DNA from: Ruminococcus sp.
GTDB taxonomy: Bacteria > Bacillota > Clostridia > Oscillospirales > Ruminococcaceae
Assembly (NCBI GenBank): GCA_017534595.1
Contig: JAFXVY010000113.1
Coordinates: 1 to 64,000 of the forward strand
Direction: 5' to 3'
DNA length: 64,000 nucleotides
Both the position numbers and the translations under genes were made by a program. Positions 10,049-18,680 of the stretch are shown one piece after another (position 1 is the first letter of the stretch; every line of letters starts with the position of its first letter). The notes under the pieces were generated by a model. The model searched no databases, was not told the DNA's origin, and was given only the letters and a program-made list of their open reading frames with translations.

Positions 10049-10053
10049 ATTAT
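9958..10053 (-). repeat. Inverted repeat 1, silent arm
   Basis: Reverse-complement partner of 6362-6457. Its outer end at 10053 is exactly where hsdS homology stops. Confidence 0.85.
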
Positions 10054-10088
10054 CGGAGCTGATTTACACCATATTATTATAATCATCA

Positions 10089-10387
10089 TTAGAAAGTTTT
10101 ATTATTTTTTCCCTCCTGCTCCGCATACTTCACCGCACTGTACGCCCCTCCGCTTTCATGCTGTATGCAGCATACAACAAGGTCGGAACGGTCAACCATA
10201 CAGTGGTTGCGCACCTGAATGGCTGATTTGATGTGAGCTGCGGCAGCATTTTCACATATCTCGACGTCATCATAATAATCGAGATAGTTTTGTTCGTTAT
10301 CCCGATACTCGGCTTTAAGATAGGGCAGTACAAGCGTGAAATGGGTGTTGCCGCAACCGTACTTGCTTATAGCTCTCTTTGTTACAC
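10089..10387 (-). pseudogene. Fragment of a DUF1273/SLOG-family protein
   Basis: A minus-strand reading frame ends with the family-typical motifs HFTLVLPYL, YYDDVEICENAAAAHIKSA, MVDRSDLVVCCI and SGGAYSAVKYAEQ. Only the C-terminal about 98 codons are present. A stop lies immediately upstream and there is no start, so this is a 5'-truncated remnant. SLOG-fold DUF1273 proteins are thought to bind nucleotide-like ligands and are frequent on clostridial mobile elements. It ends about 35 bp before the silent hsdS cassette. Confidence 0.7.
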
Positions 10388-10446
10388 TTCACTTTAGGAC
10401 ACATATCCAGAGTGACCCTTATATCGGCAAATATAGGTGATAGTCA

Positions 10447-10484
10447 AAAGAGCCTGATTTCGATGCGGAATCTGGCTCTTTCCA
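10447..10484. terminator. Strong hairpin, probable bidirectional terminator
   Basis: AAAGAGCC (10447-10454) pairs with GGCTCTTT (10474-10481); inner GATT/AATC extend the stem around a short loop. A-tract and T-tract flank it on either side. It separates the mobile-element remnant from the NUDIX operon. Confidence 0.7.
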
Positions 10485-10493
10485 TTTAGAGAA

Positions 10494-10523
10494 TTGACAT
10501 TATGAGGTGAGCTCTGATATAAT
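10494..10523 (+). promoter_or_regulatory. Promoter of the NUDIX operon
   Basis: TTGACA (10494-10499), 18 bp spacer, TGaTATAAT extended -10 (TATAAT 10518-10523). A second TATAAT at 10598-10603 lacks a clear -35. Confidence 0.65.
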
Positions 10524-10640
10524 AATTGGTAGTAGTCCAAGAATAATAAAAAAGCTCCCATGCGAATTAAGTTATAATTAAGGTTTGTATGTTAGAGTAT
10601 AATAGGTAAAGTGTAGCAGAATGACGTTTTGGAGGTCATT

Positions 10641-11171
10641 ATGAAACGATTACTGCTGTTAGATGCGAAAAATTACGATGAAGATATGGACGAATGGGCA
10701 AGGGTCGCTGTACGGGGTATCGTTTTTATTGGAGACAAGCTGTTGCTGCTCGATGACAACAAAGGCGAGGTCAGTCTTCCCGGCGGAGGTCAGGACGAGG
10801 GTGAATCCGATGCTGACACCCTTATCCGTGAGATAAGAGAAGAAACGGGTTACTCCGTAATTCCCGATACGATTCGTCCGTTTGGGTATATTGAGGAAAT
10901 ACGCCGGGATTTCAAGAGCTATCACGAGAGCAGGATATTCCACCAGATCAGCAGGCTATATTTTTGCGAGGTATCTGGCGAGCGTGGAGAATTACAGCTC
11001 AGTGAACAGGAAAAGCGATATGGAATGCGAACCGTGCTGTACACCCTTGATGAAGCAATAGCCAAGAATCGGGCGATGCTGGACAATGTAGGCGAGCTTG
11101 CGTGGAATCAGAGGGAGTACAGGACACTGCTGCTGATAAAAGAGCATATTGAGAATGACGGTGTGTCATGA
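10641..11171 (+). CDS. NUDIX hydrolase
   Basis: 176 aa. The complete Nudix box G-x5-E-x7-REIREETGY lies near residues 48-70; the family hydrolyses nucleoside diphosphates linked to another moiety, using the box glutamates for metal binding. The substrate cannot be told. ATG 10641 is chosen because GGAGG sits 5 bp upstream; an upstream TTG (10629) overlaps that ribosome site. The gene ends overlapping the next start (ATGA), so the downstream membrane protein is translationally coupled. Confidence 0.92.
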   Translation: MKRLLLLDAKNYDEDMDEWARVAVRGIVFIGDKLLLLDDNKGEVSLPGGGQDEGESDADTLIREIREETGYSVIPDTIRPFGYIEEIRRDFKSYHESRIFHQISRLYFCEVSGERGELQLSEQEKRYGMRTVLYTLDEAIAKNRAMLDNVGELAWNQREYRTLLLIKEHIENDGVS

Positions 11172-11857
11172 AATTAGCATTAAGCCTTATCCTATCTTTT
11201 GTTTTTCTGCTGTGGTTTATCGCCTCTGTTGTGGGAATGGTCTATGTGTCACGTTCGGCAGAGCTTAGCTGGCTTGTCCCCGTAATACTCGGACAGTTTT
11301 TTCTTGTGATCGGCACAGCAGGTCTTATCGCTATGCTGTCTGCAAAGAAAAAGGGCTTGTGGATAGATATTGTGGCTATTCTCGTAGGATCGATCATTGT
11401 GGTTCTTCCGCTGATGTATCACTACGGCAGTGAGCAGACAAAGGCGGCGATCACAGCGCATATACCCACACTCGCAGGAGCCGGACTTCTGATAGGAGGG
11501 CTGTGCGGTACGCTTGCAGCATATATCGGACAAAAACGAGCTGCCGAAAAGTACAGTACACCTGTCGAGAGCATCTGTGTCGAACGAAAAACTCGCTTAG
11601 GCTCCGGCGGAGCTGTATTGCATTGCCCTGTCTATGAGATCATGCTGAACGGCGAAACGCTCCGAATGGAAAAAGAGGTCTATTCCAATGTGGGTGTACC
11701 TCAGATCGGTGAAAGCAGAACGCTTTATATCGACGAAAATGACCTTGGAAGCTACATCGAGCCGATCGCCGATAAGAGTGCAAGAATGATCGGATATTTT
11801 ATTTCAGTACCGTTTATGATAGCAGGTATTATTACATTGGTGCTGTCATTGATATGA
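11168..11857 (+). CDS. Membrane protein with DUF3592-like domain
   Basis: 229 aa with hydrophobic segments near residues 3-25, 35-58, 67-85, 100-120 and 208-229. The hydrophilic part (about 130-200) contains PVYEIMLNGETLRMEKEV and a following GESRTLYIDENDLGSY, a pattern seen in DUF3592 membrane proteins. Function unknown. It overlaps the NUDIX stop and lies 24 bp before the hydrolase gene, so the three appear to form one operon. Confidence 0.75.
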   Translation: MKLALSLILSFVFLLWFIASVVGMVYVSRSAELSWLVPVILGQFFLVIGTAGLIAMLSAKKKGLWIDIVAILVGSIIVVLPLMYHYGSEQTKAAITAHIPTLAGAGLLIGGLCGTLAAYIGQKRAAEKYSTPVESICVERKTRLGSGGAVLHCPVYEIMLNGETLRMEKEVYSNVGVPQIGESRTLYIDENDLGSYIEPIADKSARMIGYFISVPFMIAGIITLVLSLI

Positions 11858-11881
11858 TTTTTGAGATAGGAGAGATCTCTA

Positions 11882-13990
11882 ATGAATAAAGATACCGTGT
11901 TAAACGAGCTTGTAAAGCTAAACAGCGGCGTGGCGGATATTGCATATGCAGGCGAACACATCTGGCACAGCGGTAAAGCGGAATATGCAGAGCTGATTGG
12001 GAAGCTCACGGATTTTGTAAAGACCGAGAACATCAGAGGAACGCTTCTTTTAGCTACGGACAACGATATAATATGGGCTTCGGGTTCGAGGGCAAAGGAC
12101 ATTCACGGCGACACCGTGTCACCGCTGACTACATACGAGATTGGCTCGGTCACAAAATCCTTTACGGCAGCGCTCATCATGAAGCTCAATGAGGAAGGAC
12201 GCTTAAGTATATGGGATCATGTGACAAAGTATTTCCCGAAATATGAAAAGGCAGGAGATATGCGTATCTTCAATCTCCTGCACATGAATTCCGGCATTGT
12301 CGATTATCACAATCAGCCCGAGCTGTTTTTCGGGAGTGACTTTGAAGCCATAAATAAGCCGAATTGGGAGACCGATCTTGATGATGAAGTCTTTCTGGAA
12401 TACCTTTACAAGTGTGATACGCTGTTTGAGAACGGTACAATCTTTGCATACAGCAACACCAATTATAAATTGCTTGCATTGATCATCGAGCAGGTCACCG
12501 GCAGGCCGTACAGAGATGTGACAGAGGATACGCTCTTTTCTCCGCTTGGTATGGAGCATTCTTCTTCCGTGACTTTCGGTGATGTTACAAGCTCTCCCGA
12601 AAATGGGTATATGGAGGAAATACGCACAGCAAGAGGTGTCGGCGATATCCATTCCAATGTGATCGATCTTCTGACATTCGACAGGGCGCTGTTTGCAGCG
12701 CAGATCGCAGACCAGGCATCATTGGATGAAATGTTCAGTTTCTACCCCTATGGCTGCGGCTGGATCGGTGTCAAGAGGTTCCCGGGCGGTGACTGTGATA
12801 TGATCTTCCATGACGGCACTACCGGCTCGTATCAATGCGCTAATTATGTGTTCTGCAAACCCGGACAGACACGGTATTATCTGATCTTTATGAGCCCGTG
12901 CCGCAGCGATGAGGTGGATGAGATCTTTGAAAAGCTCCTTGTCCTGACTGAGCCGTATATCCGCTGCCCCATTATCGAATCGGAGGAGCAGGAAAAATAC
13001 GCATTCCGTTTCAAGGACGAAAACAAGAACAAGACAATGGATTCTCTGCGGAAATATCCCGGTGAGAATGCCTATGAGATCACATATTACGGCAATTACG
13101 CCCTTGATGAATACCTGAAATGCGGTGCGCAGGACCAATGGGCGATGCTGGAGTTCCAGATCGAGCATTTGTACGAGGGCGTTAGAAATGACTTTTTCTA
13201 CCAGTACAGTCACAACTGCTCAGGCTTTATGGCACGCGATCCCGAGGGCGATCTTCTGTTATGCCATAACCTTGACAATCCTAAGAAATTGCCCGGTGTG
13301 ACGCTTGCTGAAAATGCCGTGACGGGCAAAACCATCGGGCTTTCAAATCTTTTGTATTATTTTCGCTTTGATACCGAGTGGGAAAAGTTCGACGACCTGT
13401 CCGCAGAGAAGCCAATAAACAGAGCAAGAGTGCTGGGTGCGCCCTATGAAATGCAGGACGGCATGAACGCTTACGGTCTGGCACTTGTCACATTCACGGC
13501 AAGCGGCACAGAGGTCGAAACGGACGGCAAGAAGACACCGCTGTGCTATTATTCGCTGTACCGTGCGATCATTGACAGATGCAAAACGGTCATTGAAGCA
13601 ATTGAATATCTGGAGCATTACACCATGTCCCCTGCGGATAATATCTCCCATTTCCAGATAGCCGATGCAAGCGGTGACAGTGCTATCATTGAGTATGTAG
13701 ACGGTGAAATGAAAGTGCTCCGCAGCGATAAGCCGTGGCAGGTCTGCTCGAATTTCCTCATTTACGGCAATCCCGAAATGGAGGGCTTCGGCAAGGACAG
13801 GTATCTTGCATATCAGGAATACCTCGATGCACATGACGGCATTGTTGATGAGGACACAGCTTTCCGTCTTCTGCACGAGAACCATATCCCCGGAGATGAG
13901 AATTACTCGGTGGTGTTCAATCTGACAAAACGGACGGCGGCGGTGGAATTCGCACCGGAATTTGCGGTGCGGCATAGGTATCAGTTGTGA
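11882..13990 (+). CDS. Fused class C beta-lactamase-like / C45 acyltransferase-like hydrolase
   Basis: 702 aa protein with two hydrolase halves. Residues about 40-350 form a serine beta-lactamase/DD-peptidase-like domain with S89-V-T-K92 (SxxK), Y190-S-N192 (YxN) and H310-D-G as third motif. Residues about 385-702 resemble the isopenicillin-N acyltransferase/C45 amide hydrolase family, with candidate nucleophile C446 in HNCSGF followed by ARDPEGDLLLCHNLDN. C45 enzymes normally process themselves to expose the cysteine; here it is deep inside. There is no signal peptide, suggesting a cytoplasmic amide or ester hydrolase. AGGAGA precedes the start. Substrate unknown. Confidence 0.82.
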   Translation: MNKDTVLNELVKLNSGVADIAYAGEHIWHSGKAEYAELIGKLTDFVKTENIRGTLLLATDNDIIWASGSRAKDIHGDTVSPLTTYEIGSVTKSFTAALIMKLNEEGRLSIWDHVTKYFPKYEKAGDMRIFNLLHMNSGIVDYHNQPELFFGSDFEAINKPNWETDLDDEVFLEYLYKCDTLFENGTIFAYSNTNYKLLALIIEQVTGRPYRDVTEDTLFSPLGMEHSSSVTFGDVTSSPENGYMEEIRTARGVGDIHSNVIDLLTFDRALFAAQIADQASLDEMFSFYPYGCGWIGVKRFPGGDCDMIFHDGTTGSYQCANYVFCKPGQTRYYLIFMSPCRSDEVDEIFEKLLVLTEPYIRCPIIESEEQEKYAFRFKDENKNKTMDSLRKYPGENAYEITYYGNYALDEYLKCGAQDQWAMLEFQIEHLYEGVRNDFFYQYSHNCSGFMARDPEGDLLLCHNLDNPKKLPGVTLAENAVTGKTIGLSNLLYYFRFDTEWEKFDDLSAEKPINRARVLGAPYEMQDGMNAYGLALVTFTASGTEVETDGKKTPLCYYSLYRAIIDRCKTVIEAIEYLEHYTMSPADNISHFQIADASGDSAIIEYVDGEMKVLRSDKPWQVCSNFLIYGNPEMEGFGKDRYLAYQEYLDAHDGIVDEDTAFRLLHENHIPGDENYSVVFNLTKRTAAVEFAPEFAVRHRYQL

Positions 13991-14007
13991 GGTGAATGAA
14001 AATGATA

Positions 14008-14046
14008 GCAAGTCCTCGGAAATGCTCTGAGGGCTTGCCCTTTTTT
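14008..14046 (+). terminator. Terminator of the NUDIX-hydrolase operon
   Basis: GCAAGTCCTC (14008-14017) pairs with GAGGGCTTGC (14029-14038) with one G-T pair, followed by CCTTTTTT. It closely resembles the terminator at 18502-18536. Confidence 0.85.
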
Positions 14047-14078
14047 CGGTGCAGGTATGCGAAACACAGATATTCCTG

Positions 14079-14136
14079 TTGTATCCGATCGCCATTTATG
14101 GTATAATATAGGGGGAATTTTCAATCTATCTTCAAT
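14079..14136 (+). promoter_or_regulatory. Two-component operon promoter with TTCAAT direct repeat
   Basis: TTGTAT (14079-14084), 17 bp, TATAAT (14102-14107). Downstream, TTCAAT occurs at 14120-14125 and 14131-14136, exactly 11 bp apart. The same 11-bp-phased pair lies at the lipoprotein promoter (16097-16113), so it is read as the response-regulator site. Here it follows the -10, suggesting autoregulation from inside the early transcribed region. Confidence 0.65.
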
Positions 14137-14168
14137 CTTAAAAGCTATCATATAATTTGGTGATGAAT

Positions 14169-14852
14169 ATGAAAATACTGCTTGCAGAGGACGAGAAGCG
14201 AATGGCAAAGGCGCTTGTCGAGCTTCTTGCCCTTGAAAAATATGATGTTACACATTTTGCCGACGGAGAATCGGCACTTTCCGCCGGGCTTACGGGAATA
14301 TATGATGTCATCGTGCTTGACGTGATGATGCCGCAGCTCGGCGGCTTTGAGGTCGCAAAGCGGCTTCGGAAAAACGGTATCAAAACGCCTATCCTTATGC
14401 TGACAGCAAAAAGTGATGTTGATGACAAAGTGACAGGGCTTGACAGCGGTGCAGACGATTACCTGACAAAGCCCTTCAACACAAAGGAACTGCTTGCAAG
14501 GCTTAGAGCCCTTTGCCGCAGGTCTGCTGATACAGATGATAACAGTCTGCATTTCGGTGATATTTCCCTTGACCTCGGAACAGCTATGCTTTCCTGTGTA
14601 ACGAACGGTCAGAACGTGCGGCTTGGCGACAAGGAATTTCGTATTATGGAGTATATGCTGAAAAACTGTAAGCAGATACTCACCCGTGAACAGCTTGCAC
14701 TCAAAATATGGGGCTATGACAACGAAGCCGAGTACAATAACGTTGAGGTGTATATGTCCTTCACCCGAAAAAAACTGAACTTCATCGGCGCAAAGACAGA
14801 GATCAAGGCGGTGCGTGGGATTGGATATGAATTGAGGTATAAAGATGTTTAG
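14169..14852 (+). CDS. OmpR/PhoB-family response regulator
   Basis: 227 aa. Receiver domain about 1-115 has acidic pocket E7-D8, phosphoacceptor D51 (VIVLDVMMP) and the LTKPF lysine. A winged-helix DNA-binding domain follows (about 130-225; FRIMEYMLKN, GIGYEL). ATG 14169 is chosen with GGTGA 5 bp upstream; earlier in-frame TTG/GTG/ATG codons overlap that ribosome site. It overlaps the kinase gene by 8 bp. Its likely targets are its own promoter and that of the lipoprotein. Confidence 0.93.
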   Translation: MKILLAEDEKRMAKALVELLALEKYDVTHFADGESALSAGLTGIYDVIVLDVMMPQLGGFEVAKRLRKNGIKTPILMLTAKSDVDDKVTGLDSGADDYLTKPFNTKELLARLRALCRRSADTDDNSLHFGDISLDLGTAMLSCVTNGQNVRLGDKEFRIMEYMLKNCKQILTREQLALKIWGYDNEAEYNNVEVYMSFTRKKLNFIGAKTEIKAVRGIGYELRYKDV

Positions 14853-16092
14853 GCGGTCAAGAAAAAGGATAGTCGCCTCGGTAATGCTGTCACTGGTGCT
14901 GTTCCTTGTTATCACGATAGGCGTTATCTATACTTCAAGTTATTTAAGGATACGGAATCAGAACATTGAGATGCTCAGGCGTTATGTGGGGCTGTATTCC
15001 CTTGATGAACAGCCTGGCGAAGGCTCACCGCCCGAGTTTGACGGTGAACCGCCGTCCGATATACCGCCCGATGCGGAAACTCCCGAATACAAGCTCTCGA
15101 CCTTCTATTCCGTTGCCGTTTCCGAAAGCTCGGAGGTGCTTGCGACAGACAGCGGCAAGCAGGGCGTTTACACAGAAAGCGAGCTTGTTGATACTGCTCA
15201 GGAGATACTTGAAAAAGGCAGAACATCAGGCAGGCTCGGCAGTCTTTTGTATATGACCGAGAAAAGAGACGGCTTCACGCTCGTTGCATTTATGGATATT
15301 ACCGTAAGTATGAGCAGCATGAACACGCTGATAAACTATACCATCGCCGCTGGACTTGTCGCTTTGGTGGTGTTATTCATAGTATCAATGCGTATTGCCG
15401 ACAGGATCATCACGCCTCTTGAACAGAATGATATGCGCCAGAAGCAATTCGTTTCCGATGCAGGACATGAGCTGAAAACTCCTATTTCCGTGATAAGTGC
15501 CAATGCGGAGCTTTTACATCGGCAGTCGGGCGAGAGCGAATGGCTGTCAAATATCTGCTACGAAACGGACAGAATGAGCAGCCTTGTCAGACAGCTTTTA
15601 GACCTCTCACGAGCCGAAAATGCAGAGCTTGTTACGGAAGAAATTAATCTTTCCCGACTTGTTACAGGCGAGGTGCTGCCCTTTGAGAGCGTTGCATTTG
15701 AGCAGGGGCTTACGATAGAAAGCAATATCGCAGACGATGTGCTTGTAAACGGAAACCGATCTCAGCTCGGACAGCTTGTTTCTATCCTGCTTGACAATGC
15801 GACCAGACATTCAAGCGGCGGCAATGCCGTTGATGTGTCCTTGCAGGCAGAGCATAAGCAAGCGGTACTTGCCGTGTCGAACAGCTCCGAGCCTATCCCA
15901 AAGGAAAAGCAGGCAAGACTTTTTGAGCGCTTTTATCGTGTTGATGAGGTGCGTAACAGCGAGGACGGTCATTACGGTCTGGGGCTTGCTATCGCAAAGG
16001 CGATCACCGAACGGCACGGCGGTACGATCGGAGTAAAATGCGAGGACGGCAGGGTGATATTCAAGGTCACAATACCTCTCAGAAAAATATAA
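14845..16092 (+). CDS. Sensor histidine kinase
   Basis: 415 aa membrane kinase with TM1 about 10-31, an approximately 130-residue extracytoplasmic sensor, and TM2 about 162-182. A linker leads to the DHp domain with H208 (DAGHELKTPI), then the ATPase domain with N box LLDNATRH and G box GLGLAIAK. The sensor begins with an acidic Pro/Gly/Glu-rich stretch (about residues 57-80) similar in composition to a segment of the neighbouring lipoprotein. Cognate regulator is the overlapping upstream gene. Confidence 0.94.
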   Translation: MFRRSRKRIVASVMLSLVLFLVITIGVIYTSSYLRIRNQNIEMLRRYVGLYSLDEQPGEGSPPEFDGEPPSDIPPDAETPEYKLSTFYSVAVSESSEVLATDSGKQGVYTESELVDTAQEILEKGRTSGRLGSLLYMTEKRDGFTLVAFMDITVSMSSMNTLINYTIAAGLVALVVLFIVSMRIADRIITPLEQNDMRQKQFVSDAGHELKTPISVISANAELLHRQSGESEWLSNICYETDRMSSLVRQLLDLSRAENAELVTEEINLSRLVTGEVLPFESVAFEQGLTIESNIADDVLVNGNRSQLGQLVSILLDNATRHSSGGNAVDVSLQAEHKQAVLAVSNSSEPIPKEKQARLFERFYRVDEVRNSEDGHYGLGLAIAKAITERHGGTIGVKCEDGRVIFKVTIPLRKI

Positions 16093-16096
16093 GATG

Positions 16097-16129
16097 TTCA
16101 ATAAAACTTCAATAAATCTCCCGTATAAT
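16097..16129 (+). promoter_or_regulatory. Lipoprotein promoter with response-regulator direct repeat
   Basis: TTCAAT at 16097-16102 and 16108-16113 (11 bp period), then TATAAT at 16124-16129. The repeats cover the -35 position, where no good -35 hexamer exists, the classic layout of an OmpR-type activated promoter. Confidence 0.7.
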
Positions 16130-16160
16130 GAGAATATCAAATATACGGGAGGTTTTTCTT

Positions 16161-18464
16161 ATGAATAAAAGATTCAGAATACTCAGCTTTATGCTGGCTT
16201 TATCTGTTGTGTTAGCAGGCTGCTCCAATACCGACAGCTCGTCCGAAAGCAAGACGGAAAGCAATTCTTCAACGGAAAGCACAGCTTCTTCATCTGCTGA
16301 AACCGACAGCACCGCAGAGAACGACAGCAACAGTGAAACACCGGCTGTATCCTCCGATAAATCCGGCATAGAAAGTGCCTTAAACCTTGCCAATATGAAT
16401 GCCGAGTGGACATACTCCGACAGCGCTGATGCGTGGACGATGACAAGTGTTACCGCAGTTACAAACCCCGAGATCGAGGACGAGCAGGGTGTTTCCGTGT
16501 GTGTTCCGGGTGCTTACGTCAAGGGCATCGACACCACAGGTGACGGTGAGGCAGACACCACAAGCGGCACTGCAAACGGAACACTGGTGATCGACTATGA
16601 TGCAAAGATCACAAGCACAAACGGTCAGGTCTATACCGCTGCAACAGCTCCTGTCATCATCAGCACAGGTGCGGCAGGCTACAGCGAGCAGAGCAATCAA
16701 AATGCTTCGACCACCTATGCTGCCGAGGGCTATATCAATGTTGCCTGCGGCAACAGAGGAAAGCAAAGCACCCTTTCTGACGGCACATACACAGGTGATG
16801 CTCCGAGCTGTCTTGTAGACCAGAAAAATGCGGTCAGGTTTGTCAAGTACAATATCCTGCTGGGTAATCTTCCGGGCAGCGTAGACTATTTTGTTTCAAC
16901 AGGCGGCTCGGGCGGCGGTGCTCACGCTTCCATGTTGGCTGCAACCTCTAACAATCCGGATTTTTATGATTATGAGATCGAAGCAGGTGCGGTAGGCGTT
17001 TACAAAAATGAGGACGGAAGCTACTCCACCACTGTAACGGTAAACGGTGAAGAAGTTGAGCTTTCTGATGGTCTGTGGGGCTGTATGGCGTACAGTGCGA
17101 TCACCTCTTTGCAGGAAGCCGATATGGCAATGGCATTCGAGTATTACATGGATACCACATATGATTTCAACACCGATTTCCAGAAACAGATGGCTGAATA
17201 TCTGTCCGCTGAGTATATGGAGTACATCAACAGCAAGGGACTGAGCGTTGCAGAAAGTGCAGTCGGCTTTGATCTGAACAGTGACGGCGATACCGATGAT
17301 GTAGTAGACCTGACCATTGAGTACGATGCAGATTCTCACGCTGATACAAACGGCTATTACGGCACATATGTTGACCTGTACCTTGCAGAGTTTGAGCAGA
17401 GCTTGGAGGCATATCTCGAACGGCTCGACTACACCGAGGACTGGACATGGTTCGATTCGGACGGCAATGCTCTCAGCGATGAAGAAGTCGCAGCTATGAC
17501 AAGTGAAGATAAGGCGCAAGCGTTTATCGAGGGCAGATATGCAAAGGGCAGTACGGGCAGTTCTTCGGGCGAACCGGGTGCTCCCGGAGGAGATATGGGC
17601 GGTGCTCCCGGAGGTGGTTTCCCCGGCGGTGACGGAGAAAAGCCTGACGGCGCACCCGAAGGAGATATGCCAAGCGGCGAAAAGCCCGATGGCGCTCCCG
17701 ATGGAGAAATGGGCGGAGGTCCGGGCGGACATTCCGATGACGCTTCAACAGAAGAAGTCGGCACTCCCGATGCAGGTACAACGCAGGGCGTCGGCAGCGG
17801 AAAGGACTCTTCAAACTACAGCAGCTTTGAGGATATGCTGGCAGCTTATCAGGCGGACATTGCCGAGATCGAAGCGGGCGATGAGTACGGAAATAACATC
17901 GTAGAGCTTTACGACCCTACCAATTATATCGGTGCAGAAGGGACGGATAATCCCACATGGACAAGGATACTCATGGGTGCTTCCGAGGGCGACATCTCCA
18001 TGTTCAACTCGCTGAATATGCAGATCCTTTGGCTGAACGCAGGCACAGATGCCGAGATAGAATGGCAGTGGGACGGCGGTCATGTTCCCAGCGAGATACT
18101 TGGCGACTCTCTGCCGCTGTATGTGGATATGATGTACGGCAAGTATGTGGACGGAGCTGTTAAGGTCGAAAAGTCAGCCGCAACAGGTCAGACGACCAAC
18201 GGTACAGCCACCGAAGCTACAGGCACAAACCTGTCCGACTGGGTAAGCTATAAGGACGGCAAGGTGAGCTTCTCACTTGCAGCAGCGGCAGCATACCGCA
18301 CAGCAGGCGCAAGCAAGGCTATCCCCGGTTTTGACGTAATGGACTACGGTCAGGAGGACTATGTATTTGGCAGTTTCTCCGCTGACGCAAGGCACTGGGA
18401 TAAGTATGTGCTGAAAGTATTTGAGGAAAATACGGAGGTCTTAAAGGAACTGTTCAATTCGTGA
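16161..18464 (+). CDS. Tannase-like alpha/beta-hydrolase lipoprotein
   Basis: 767 aa. A lipoprotein signal peptide ends at the lipobox LAGC (C21), followed by a Ser/Thr/Glu-rich linker (about 22-75). The remainder looks like the bacterial tannase/feruloyl-esterase type of alpha/beta hydrolase: G-x-S-x-G nucleophile motif GGSGGG with S250 and candidate catalytic H641 in DGGHVP. A Gly/Pro/Asp/Glu-rich insert (about 464-530; PGGDMGG-like repeats) interrupts the fold. Likely an ester hydrolase at the outer face of the membrane acting on plant phenolic or other esters; the substrate is inference. ATG 16161 follows GGGAGG by 8 bp; an upstream in-frame ATG overlaps the -10 region and is rejected. 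Confidence 0.75.
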   Translation: MNKRFRILSFMLALSVVLAGCSNTDSSSESKTESNSSTESTASSSAETDSTAENDSNSETPAVSSDKSGIESALNLANMNAEWTYSDSADAWTMTSVTAVTNPEIEDEQGVSVCVPGAYVKGIDTTGDGEADTTSGTANGTLVIDYDAKITSTNGQVYTAATAPVIISTGAAGYSEQSNQNASTTYAAEGYINVACGNRGKQSTLSDGTYTGDAPSCLVDQKNAVRFVKYNILLGNLPGSVDYFVSTGGSGGGAHASMLAATSNNPDFYDYEIEAGAVGVYKNEDGSYSTTVTVNGEEVELSDGLWGCMAYSAITSLQEADMAMAFEYYMDTTYDFNTDFQKQMAEYLSAEYMEYINSKGLSVAESAVGFDLNSDGDTDDVVDLTIEYDADSHADTNGYYGTYVDLYLAEFEQSLEAYLERLDYTEDWTWFDSDGNALSDEEVAAMTSEDKAQAFIEGRYAKGSTGSSSGEPGAPGGDMGGAPGGGFPGGDGEKPDGAPEGDMPSGEKPDGAPDGEMGGGPGGHSDDASTEEVGTPDAGTTQGVGSGKDSSNYSSFEDMLAAYQADIAEIEAGDEYGNNIVELYDPTNYIGAEGTDNPTWTRILMGASEGDISMFNSLNMQILWLNAGTDAEIEWQWDGGHVPSEILGDSLPLYVDMMYGKYVDGAVKVEKSAATGQTTNGTATEATGTNLSDWVSYKDGKVSFSLAAAAAYRTAGASKAIPGFDVMDYGQEDYVFGSFSADARHWDKYVLKVFEENTEVLKELFNS

Positions 18465-18501
18465 GCAAAGAGCATAAACAATTCTAACTGCATATATGAT
18501 A

Positions 18502-18536
18502 ACAAGCCCTCGGAGCGTTTCTGAGGGCTTGTTTTT
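18502..18536 (+). terminator. Terminator after the lipoprotein gene
   Basis: ACAAGCCCTC / GAGGGCTTGT stem followed by TTTTT. Near-copy of the terminator at 14008-14046. Confidence 0.88.
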
Positions 18537-18603
18537 ACAGGCGTTTAGTTTTCCGTTCCGTAGGCTCAGACGGCTCTGTGTGGCATTTATATTATTATAT
18601 CAA

Positions 18604-18658
18604 GATGTCGTTGTGGTATCAATATGACTGAATACAAAGTGATGTCACCGTGGTATCA
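18604..18658. promoter_or_regulatory. Direct repeat, candidate operator of the RHH gene
   Basis: GATGTCNNNGTGGTATCA occurs at 18604-18621 and 18641-18658 (37 bp spacing), immediately before the ribosome site of the ribbon-helix-helix gene. Position and repetition suggest autoregulation. Confidence 0.5.
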
Positions 18659-18680
18659 TAATAACAAGGGAGGTATCACT

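Larger units (their letters stand above)
1..10390. mobile_element. Edge of an integrated mobilizable/conjugative element (putative)
   Basis: Inferred from a MobC relaxosome gene beside an oriT-like repeat cluster, a type I RM operon with its own recombinase as cargo, and a truncated DUF1273/SLOG gene of the kind common on clostridial mobile elements. No element end, integrase or relaxase is visible here; the relaxase would lie left of the window. The right limit is placed at the end of the truncated gene and is approximate. Confidence 0.4.

Noticed and set aside
17429..17764. Proline-rich minus-strand frame opposite the Gly/Pro-rich lipoprotein segment
   Set aside because: It is the reverse shadow of the biased coding region of the lipoprotein gene.
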